The notes under the pieces are model-generated. The model saw only the letters and a list, made by a program, of their open reading frames with translations, made no database searches and was not told the origin of the DNA. This document shows positions 55,222-64,000 of a stretch of DNA of 64,000 nt, one piece after another (position 1 is the stretch's first letter; each line of letters begins with the position of its first letter). This DNA comes from Selaginella moellendorffii. Its lineage: Eukaryota > Streptophyta > Lycopodiopsida > Selaginellales > Selaginellaceae. The stretch is taken from positions 631,788-695,787 of the forward strand of contig NW_003314289.1 of NCBI RefSeq assembly GCF_000143415.4, in the 5' to 3' direction. A program made the position numbers and the translations under genes.

Positions 55222-57310
55222 TCTGGGTGCGCTCGCGCGACTGGTACGCAAAATAAAAAGAAAAAGAAGAACACATTGTCATGGCGATTAGCTAATGAGT
55301 AGTTGCAGGAAAAAACGCATCTCAGGACTGAAGTTTCCAACAAGTTCATGTAAGAACCCTGTTTAAGGTGCCTCTTGATTGTGTCTCTTCATCATTTCCT
55401 TTACTAATCCTAAAATTATAGAGAAATCGCAAATGGTGGTAGCCGATTCTCTCGAATTGGATGAACTTTATTCGCTTCATCAAGGTTGGATGAGTGAGAG
55501 CAAAGATCTGTCTTCCATTAAACAGATGCCAAGCTAATTATTGAGGAGAAATTCCACACTCCCATTTTTCCCCGGAAGCATGATGAAAAACTTTCCAAGC
55601 TAAGAGCAAGACCAGACTCTATGAATTGGCTAGCTATCAGCTTTTTATTTTCTTTTCTATGTTTTTTTCCTTCGTACTTGGGCTGGAAAATCAGTGCAAA
55701 CATGATGGTGGCGGATCCTTTCAGGTGGTAAAAGTGGTGTGGAGTGGAATAATGCTGATGAGTTTGGACATGACTCATGAGGGGAGAGCGCTATCTTCTT
55801 GTCATGTTATTTAAATGGTACACACTGAGTAGAAGCATAGAGATATTCCCTCCACCAAGCAAGAAAACAAGCTATTTTAGCTTGGTCCCAATGAGAGAAT
55901 CATCAAAATCTTCAAGGCTCTATCTCTCTTTTCCTTTGAATTTATCTCCTTCAACAGAAAGAAACAAGAAACAAAGGGTGGGCTATGCTCTGAGGGGAGC
56001 TTCTTTTTTGTTTGGGCTTTTGGTACTTTGTCATCTGGAGTTTGTTGTTTCTTGACTGGAGAAAGAATGAATGGATTCTTTTCAACTCTATTCTATTTTT
56101 CTCTATCTACTAACTCCTCTGGATGGAGAATATGATCGCCTGATTGAGGCAGTTTCTCAATCACTTATATTCGATCCAGCAAAGAAACAGCAGAGGAAAA
56201 AGTGGCACACTTTACATTTTGCCCTTCCACCACCAAGAGCTATTGCACTTTGTACAACACCTCTGATTGATAGCTTCAACTTGAATCTGAACGAGATCTT
56301 GCTGATTTCAGGATCATTCCAGACTTACACTAGCACTGAAATTGTGAAATTTGAACATAAAAACAGAGCACTCTGTTTTTTTGGCTTTTGCAATCTGGCA
56401 CAATATCTGGAAAATTGGCACTTTTTGTTCCATCAGCGCTCTCAAAATTTCTGGCATTCCAGCAGAGGTCCTCTGCTGTGTCGCATGTTATGTGGTCAAT
56501 TTCCATTCCAGAAACTCTGGATCTTCATTATACTTTCGCCTGTCTTTGTACAATTATATGCTTCTGCCGATCGATTTCGATTGATTTGCACTTCCCTCCT
56601 CTTGTTTCCTTTGGATGCGCCCCATTTATGCCATGCCCACCAGACCACACCCCAGCACATAGAAATCATGGATTCTTTCACTCTTTGTCTTTTTTCTCTT
56701 TTCTTTTGGGCTTCTCGGTTCTTGGTGTTGCTGGTTGTTGCTGTTTGATTGATGGACTGATTGATTGATTGGGCCATGCTTCCTTGATGTTGTTTTCTCT
56801 CTCTCTCCAAGGCTACGTAGACAAGACGAATTAATAGTGTTCATCGAGGTGACTTGTTCCCTCGAAATTCTAATCCTTTCTAAAGCACGGCACGGCACGG
56901 AGAGAGACGGAACAAACAAAGTTAAAAGCGAAAGACATTTTTATAGTACAGCCAGGAGCTCGATTTCCCTGGAGGATTTTTCTTTCACCGGAGATTTCTC
57001 CCTTCCTTTTGTCGTAAGAATTTGTCTAAGTAATCCTATACCACCACCACTGTAAATATGCTACAAAGCTTTCCTTCGTCGACCACCACGAACGATCTTC
57101 TCGCAGTCGTGATCTTCCTCCTCTGGCCAGATGTGGAAGTGATACCGTATCCATCAATCAATCAACCGAGTGCGTAAGTCACTGTCCTGTCTGTTTGGTT
57201 GTCTCCTCCTGCCTGTGAATCTTCAAGGCCCTGGCCCAGCTTCCCTCGCCAATCCCGAGTACGGTGTAAAGTTTCTAGTACCTCCCAAGTCATAGTCATC
57301 GCAGTTACTT
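55222..57310. other. Region between the convergent LdpA and CAT genes
   Basis: It contains the 3' UTRs of both neighbours and about 1.5 kb of unassigned sequence. The longest frame (56071-56748, 225 codons, Phe/Leu/Cys-rich) lacks domains and sensible codon use and is not called. A CT-rich run lies near 56795. Confidence 0.5.
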
Positions 57311-60231
57311 CTAGCTCTGATCCCCCGGACAGACTTGAAGAACAACCTGTTGCTGCTCGCCATGCACCAACTGGAGCTTCGACTTTACAGCTTGCTGCTG
57401 ATGGTGATGATCCTGGAGCTCTAAATCCCCTGCTTTACCTGCCAGTAGTAGCCTGCTGCGGTTGGATTCTGCGTCGAAGCTCGCGTGAACGCTGTAAACC
57501 ACGTAGAAAATCACCACCACTATCGACCAGAGCCCAAACCTCCTGTAAGACTGCCAGTCCACCGAGCCGAGCAAGAACACGTTGAGGAAGATGGAGACGG
57601 CGGCTAACCACGGCATGAGCGGAGCACCCCAGTCGGCCGGCTTGTGAGCTTGCGGAACTTTCCACCAAAAGATCATAGTGAGAAGCACGCACAAGACGCC
57701 GAAGAAGACGAGCCCCCACCAGAGGTCGTTGCGGTTCAAGTTCCAAAAGGTGACGAAGCCGATGGCGGAGCCGGAGAAGAGGACGAGGAAGACGAGCGTC
57801 GGCCAGGGGCTGGAGATCTTCCTCACGACGTGCCTCCGGAAGATGAGAGCGTTGGCGACCATGTAGAAGACGAAGAGCGTCCCGATAGAAATCATGTTGA
57901 GTAGGATCTCTAGATCGGTGAACAGAGATATCGCAGAAGTTACAACGCCTGGACATCGAAACAAAAGTATTAAATTCGCAAGCCTGGAGAACTATAAAGA
58001 AAGACGCGTAGTGCTCACCTAAGAAAACTGTCGCATTGATTGGAGTCCCTGTAGAAGGATTTACCTTCGCAAACCAGTAAGGGATAACGTTGGACCTTCC
58101 TATCACGCACAAGTATCGCGCCTGTCCAAGCATAGCAACAAGCAGGGACGTAAAAATTCCCAAGCTTGCACCAACCGAGACTATCTTCGCAGCCCAATCC
58201 CAGCCAACTTTCTTGAAAGCCATCGGATAGGAGGCATCCGCGTCAATCTGTGAATCACCACAAGAGGATATAATATCAGAACACACCCAAAACCATATAG
58301 AAAAGCTTACCATATCGTACGGGACGAGCATACTCATGGAGGCAGCCATGAGGCAGTATAAGACTGAAACGATAGCGACCGAGCCGGAGACACCAATTGG
58401 TATGTTCTTCTTCACAGGCTCTTCAACCTCTTCCGCCAAAGTTGAAACTGCGTCGTAGCCGATATAACTGAAGTAAACAATCGCGGCACCATTTAGCACT
58501 CCCCTGACTCCGTAAGGGAAGAATCCACCTTCGCTGCTCGGGTGTCCGGGTGTTGTGAAGTTCTTCACGTCTCCCTTGACAAATCCGGCCACAATGATGA
58601 ACAGTATGAACAAAACATGGGCTATTGTCATCACCATGTTAAAAATGGAGCTGTCTTTGGTGCTGCAGAACAAAGGATATAAAAACATTATAGTCAAATC
58701 TTCCCGGATACAAAAACAAGCACAAGCAAGCTCAAGAAAGTCGCGCGACTGCTCGCATTCCAAAGCCTCGCATAACAAAATAAAGACGAACTTCGCAACA
58801 ATTTCCAGCCAAAACAATTGACCACGAAACCATTTCGAGGATCAAGACTGGTGACTCTATCCACTTGAGAGCGACGATAAAGTCATGGGATTCTGTGCAG
58901 TAGCAACCAAAAACGCTAAAGACACCACACAGGCCAGCGGTTTTAATCGATCGGATCCGGCACACGCATCGAATTCTCTCGAGATAAGAACGAGCATAAA
59001 CTTTGGGGGGCCTGTAGAAACTAAGAACCAGGAGCAATCATCGAGGTATCAATAAACAGAAACTATGCAAAAGGATCCCACCAGGGAAAAAGAAACTCCA
59101 AAAAAAAATGAACACCAAAAGCAGCAAACGAGGCAAGAGAAGAATGTTGAAATTTCTCATACCTGTAGCACAAGAAGATTGTGATTATGATGAGCAGAGC
59201 CACGGCCGGGAAATCCAGCATGTTGTATTTGGAATGGATTGCTGTCACCTCAATTCTCCAAGCGGCCACTCCAAAGATGGCTGAAAAGTACGCAGTGAAG
59301 CTCCTGGCCACGGCAGCGTTGGACAAAACGTACTCCATGAGGAGGTTGGCACCAGTGAAAAACGCAGCGAATTCCCCTAAGAAAGTCGAAGAAAAAAATC
59401 CAACCTCAGCTCGAAACAAAGAAAAGAAACAAAGGCCACAATTCAATCACAAACCATCGAAGATCACAAGGAAAAAAATTCCAAAATCAGCTCGAGCAAG
59501 AACGAAACAAAGACCATCGACAATCCCTGGCTCAAAGGAGCCAATTCGCAAGAAAAAATCCAACATCAGCTCGACCGAGAAACAAAACAAAGAAAGTAAA
59601 CAAAGATCACAATTCAATCCCTGGCTCAAAAGGATCACTCACAACTTAACCACCAAAGACCACAAGAAAAAATCAGCAGGTCGAGCAAAACACAAGGAAA
59701 AGAAGCAAAGTTCCAATTCAATCCACAATCCCTGGCTCAAAGGATCACTCACAACACAACTTGGAGCAACGCAAGCACACAAAATAGAAAGCAAAAATAA
59801 AGGAAAGGAGAGGAGTTCTAGGAGTTCTTACCAAATGTGATGCGCAAGTAGCTAAACGCGCCTCCAGCGACGGGCATTTCCACCGCGAATTCGGTGTAGC
59901 AGAAGGCCGAGAGGAGCGCCGAGATGCCAGCCACAATGTATGCCAGCACTATCGATGGCCCGGCGAAGCTCTTGGCGGCGGTGCCGGTCGTGACGAAGAT
60001 CCCCGCCCCCAGCATCCCTCCCATTCCCATCGCGATTAGATCATACCACTTGAGCTTGCGCCGCATTTCGGCGCCGGATCGCGATCGCACCTCGTTCATC
60101 TCCTCGCTCGGCGTCCACGACGCGGCCATTCGCTGCTTGAGCCGCGAATGCGTCTTGGACATCGCGGAGAGATAGGCCGTGACGCTGGCGAAGGAGGAAG
60201 AGGGATCCTCCATGTCGACGCATCGATTCAT
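57311..60231 (-). CDS. CAT: Cationic amino-acid transporter (APC superfamily, CAT1/5/8 clade)
   Basis: Five exons on the minus strand: 60231-59832, 59376-59163, 58662-58311, 58247-58019 and 57948-57311. The joined frame is 611 codons including the stop. Start is ATG 60231; a second in-frame ATG at 60213 is equally possible. Signature blocks: GGMLGAGIF at residues 71-79 (first membrane helix), SAFCYTEFAVEMPVAGGAFSY shortened here, GYDAVSTLAEEVEEP at 273-287, SGSVAIVSVLYCLMAASMSM and AMLGQARYLCVIGRS. The family has about 14 membrane helices and imports Lys, Arg, His and related amino acids at the plasma membrane. The C-terminus is Gln-rich. Introns 2 and 1 (500 and 455 bp) are unusually long for this gene set and contain no obvious transposon. 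Confidence 0.92.
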
Positions 60232-60310
60232 CCAATCCAGAAAGGAAGAGAATTTGGGAAAATTTCCTAGTATCGCTCCAAGAACAAGGACTAACTAGCT
60301 AGGTTGGCTT

Positions 60311-60317
60311 TTATAAA
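60311..60317 (-). promoter_or_regulatory. Candidate TATA box of the CAT gene
   Basis: TTTATAA on the minus strand, about 80 bp upstream of the start codon at 60231, which fits a short 5' leader. It is the best TATA-like match in the region. Confidence 0.4.
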
Positions 60318-63300
60318 GGAGGTTCCACAAAAGGAATTTGTTCCAACGGTGGAGATGCGCAAACCGAGACCACCCCATGACGTGGACGGCTGCGATTTGG
60401 GGGATCGTAGCAAAGGGTCAAAACCAAAACGGGGGAGACAATCAATCCTGGCCGTCCACGTGAAATTTGGCGCAGATAAAACTAAACCTTTACCGCCCGT
60501 CACGCGTGAGGGGCGCCAGTACGGACGTTTATCTGGAAACGTACTCCGGTTGGTTGACCTTTCCCCTTTACCTGTGATGGTGGCCTGCCGGCCGCCTTCC
60601 CGTGCCAGTATTTACTCTCAGCACGCTATGGCCGCCAAACGATCCATCTCCCGGCACGGTTAAAACACGAAGTAACCTGGCCACGGGGCTCGAGGTCTTT
60701 CACTTTTCACCTCATCCGTCCGGTAAATTCTCCAGTGCCAGGCCGCCAGCCGCCGTAACAGCGACGCGTGGTAACTAATCTCCCGCCAAAGTAAAGGGCT
60801 TACTAAATTTCGAGGGAATATTAGGGTTACGTGGCGCCGTGGTTATTGATTGTATGGAATATTAAGTGTAACTTTCGAAAGGAGCCACCCCATTCATGCA
60901 TTGTCCTTGTATCATAGAGATTCAATGAAAACACCACGGCTATAGCTTGGAAGTACGCTTTCATCTTGCCCTAATATACGTGCGAGGCAGGAAAGCAACC
61001 TTTCACGCAGCTCTAAATCTTTCCTATAAACTATACACACCAAAGATCAAGCAAACACAAAGGTGGCGATGATCTTGTGACAAAATCTCCAAAGCTGTCT
61101 TGAAATCTCCATAGTTTTCTCTTTTCTCTTTGGTCCTGTCATGCCAAATGTAATTTTTAGCGTTTTCCGTTGCACGGCGGACGCAAGCAATCGTGATCGA
61201 GTCAACTTGGCCCGGCTTTGCTGTGAGAACATTAAACTTTAAAAGTCCCCACGGGTGAGATTTGGATCAGTTGGATCATTTCAAACTTGTTTGTTGCTGG
61301 TTGGTTGGCGCGCGGGCCAAAAGTTCGATTCGATGGTGCTTCCGTGCTTCATCGCCTCTGGGTCTTGTTTGCATACAAGTGTTCCACCCAGCCACGCAAA
61401 ATCCCGGGATTGATTAACGTAATCCCTATATGAAGATTCTCCATGATTAAGTAAGATTAGTCAAGAACACTGTAAGATCCTGCAATTCTTCGATAATCTC
61501 GTATCTGTGAAAAAGATTGAAAAAACAAGCCATGCATTTTGCATTTGGGAAGCCCTTGAAACATCAAACTCAAAGATTGGAATGCTTGGAAGTGTGAAAG
61601 TCCAGCACACATAAGATGCAGATTCCATACTTGTTCACGCTTGAAGCATTTGTAATGTTTTTCTAAACACCACTTGTGCTGGGTTGATGATTTTTTGACT
61701 ACATGTTGTTGGGGTCTTGCCAACCAGAGGCACGAAACCATTTACATATTGATGCAATGCAAACTCACTCACTCACACTTTTGAGTCTTTTTAGTTTTTT
61801 TGGTGAACACTTGCAATCCACGACAAGAACCGTTTTGCAATCAAGATTTGGTTGAGATCAGTCACTGCTTAATCTGCCTTTGATTACTCTAATAAACTAG
61901 GTAGCGGAATTTCAATAGGCGATTTACAAAATGTAGTCTCGGATCCGCTGCGTCAACTTTTCCATGGCACACAGATCCGCTGTCCGAATTTTTATTTTCA
62001 TAAGGGGGCAAAGTTGACGTGTGTCTGACAAATTGCGCATCACTAGGAACGTCACCTGTTCCTGCATTCATCTAAACAAATCGCTGCTGCACATTGACAT
62101 TTTGGGAAAGCGGGGAGGCGTTTCTGATTCTCTCTTCTTTCACAAAAATAAAAACGATAAAACAACCATGGGGGAAGTTGAACTCGGACACAGCGGTGGT
62201 GATGGGTTGCGCTTGTTCCAATTATTTTAAAGAACGGCAGATTTCTTTCATGGTGGCCAACATTTACAAATGAGAGACAAAGACGCCAACTTTCAACAAA
62301 GGAAATACGACTTCATAATCTCCTTTCCATTTTAAAACCCCGAGAAGAAAGATTTTATAGAGAAAGTTTTTGGCAACATGTAAGTTATGAGGAGCAGAAC
62401 AAAGCAGCCAGGCAGGCCATGCCTCCTCGCAAGGAGTCGTAATCCAAAACACGTCCAAGCAGCAGTATAGCAGGAGCAAACACACCTCCCATTCTTTTCG
62501 CGACGAGATTTTTATAGACGCCCTGCAACAATCGCCAGGATTTTAAAGGCTGCCATGGATCGATCGATCGAGATCAGCGAGTAAAGTATACCGCCAGTGG
62601 ATCATCCAATCGCGAAAGCCGCGTACACAGCTTCCCTCAAACAAGAGTAGTTTTTGCTTGTGTCCAGCTTGCCTTCGTTTTGCTTTCGTTTTCAAGCAGA
62701 GAGACGCATGGCCCATCCCCGTGATCCTAGTTAAGAGAGAGGGAAAAACAATCAAGGATTTTGGCAATGCCACTTTGAAATGAAAGAAAAAAGTCGAACC
62801 TTCGTTTCTTCTTGCTGCTCGTGGTCCATCACCTTCACTCTTTACGGCAGCTTCTTATCGTTTTCTCGCCAAACGCCGTTCCTTTAGGTAGCTTTCTCCT
62901 TTCTCTGCTTCTTTTCTTTTTCATTGAGCTCCCGGACCACTCCTCCCTGACCAGGAAAATTGCAAATTTTGATGGAACTTTCGGAAGCTCGAAGAATCAT
63001 ACCTGATCTCTGGAGGAACGATGTTGAATCCTGGTCACATATAGTCGGTGCAAAGGCAGAGAAAGGAACTCGCTACTTAGCCTTCAAGCAAGTTGTGCGT
63101 GACTGCTCTCTCGTAGAGCTGGGACCAGCATTATATGGTCCCGTCGTGGGGAGTTGCTAGCCAAAAGCCACGAGTCAACTGTATATGCAGCGTAGGACCG
63201 AAACTCGCGGCAATGGAAATCTGAATAATTCACCTCAGTTATTTCGTTTTCGAAAATTTGGAAAAGACCTTACCTCATAGTGGATGAGGTCAGTTCCTTT

Positions 63301-63877
63301 CTCTTTCTCTCTTTTCTTCCCTTTGACAATTTGAGACGTGATGTCACTTGAACTTATGTGAGCCTGAGAAGAAGAAAAGAAAGTACTTATGTTTCCTCAA
63401 GGCTTCAAGGACACTTTTATAATTGCTGAAACCGTTCCCTTGAAACTTCTGCAACATCGGCCGAGAAGAATTGAGTTAGAATGCATGGAAAAGAAAGTAC
63501 TGAGATCTTTAGTCTAACTTACATCACTTCGATGAACTTGCGAAAATCTTGATAGCGACAATCTGTATGTCATGTTTAGCACAAGGAATATGAGAAAGAA
63601 AGAAAAAATCGTGTCTTTGAATTAAACCAGCAGTAAAACCTATGCAAGTTCCAGTTAGTTTCTCCCAGGATTGTCAAGAAAAGCGAAAAACAATAACTTA
63701 CATTAGTGAACTCGATCTCTGCTCCTTTGAGAAGGCTCCTTGATCTTCTCTCTCTGATGAAGAAGAAACGAGAAAAAAAAACACGAGAGAACGCACGATT
63801 TCGTGGATTTGAGCTAGCAAATCCACTTCTCACCCCTGACTTGTTTCAGTGCCGCCACCCTCGAGTTCTCTCTAGCG
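60318..63877. other. Long intergenic region with no supported gene
   Basis: About 3.5 kb. The first 500 bp are GC-rich and contain several ACGTG-type G-box cores (for example GACGTGGACG near 60380 and CCACGTG near 60457) that may belong to the CAT promoter. The rest holds only short frames without domains. No LTRs or inverted repeats were found. Confidence 0.5.
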
Positions 63878-64000
63878 ATGGCTTCTTCCTTTCTAGAAAT
63901 TCTATCCTTCCATGCCGCCAGAGCCTTCTCTCTCGCCTTCTCAGCCTCTACTCTCACACTCTCACCATCGATCACTACATTCTCTAACGAGTTCTTGCCA
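63878..64000 (+). CDS. Possible first exon of a gene running off the window
   Basis: An ATG at 63878 opens a frame of 41 codons that is still open at the window end. It begins MASSFLEILSFHAARAFSLA and is rich in Ser, Ala and Thr with few acidic residues, as in a plastid transit peptide or signal sequence. Nothing else supports it, so it may be chance. Confidence 0.3.
   Translation, partial: MASSFLEILSFHAARAFSLAFSASTLTLSPSITTFSNEFLP

Noticed and set aside
56071-56748. A 225-codon plus-strand ORF between LdpA and CAT
   Set aside because: No domain, irregular composition, overlapping frames of similar length, and no splice or homology support.

Overview
This is nuclear DNA of a land plant, very probably a lycophyte of the Selaginella type. 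The genes carry many tiny GT-AG introns (about 45-75 bp in the YebC/TACO1-like and LdpA-like genes). Their products are plant-typical: a GNA-type lectin, an organellar YebC/TACO1 protein, an LdpA/ZGT-like iron-sulfur protein and a CAT-clade amino-acid transporter. LTR retrotransposons fill the space between the genes. The species assignment is inference from intron size and protein families.

Layout: (1) 0-2.7 kb, an AT-rich intronless lectin ORF and a six-exon YebC/TACO1 gene on the minus strand. (2) 2.7-9.3 kb, a decayed copia-like fragment and then a nearly intact 5.0-kb Ty3/gypsy element with 174-bp LTRs and a 5-bp target duplication. Its gag and pol overlap in different frames with a candidate -1 slippery heptamer. 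(3) About 11-48 kb, a retrotransposon nest dominated by one non-coding family of large LTR elements, called LARD-A to LARD-D here. Their 1.0-1.7-kb LTRs carry a hexamer-based minisatellite and their ~4-kb internal domain has no protein-coding capacity. LARD-A (17840-25211) is complete. LARD-C (26174-44634, minus) can be reconstructed from matching CATAG duplications at its two ends although four later insertions sit inside it: a 6.8-kb chromodomain gypsy element, a 4.7-kb composite element, a solo LTR and a 96-bp mini-LTR. (4) 47.8-53.0 kb, relics of copia-like, chromovirus and AT-decayed gypsy elements. They include a ~1.42-kb near-perfect inverted repeat whose two LTR copies both point inward. 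(5) 53.3-64 kb, gene space again: an 11-exon LdpA-like gene (plus), a 5-exon cationic amino-acid transporter (minus), a long intergenic stretch, and perhaps the first codons of one more gene at the window edge.

The host genes are unrelated single-copy types and do not form a pathway. The notable content is the transposon biology: a conserved but non-coding retroelement family with a chain of T-arm-like hairpins in its internal domain, a short module shared between the LTRs of the LARD family and a chromovirus, LTR minisatellites that change copy number, and an inverted-repeat locus with the geometry of a hairpin-RNA silencing source. All comparisons were made by eye between copies inside the window. 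No database search was run.
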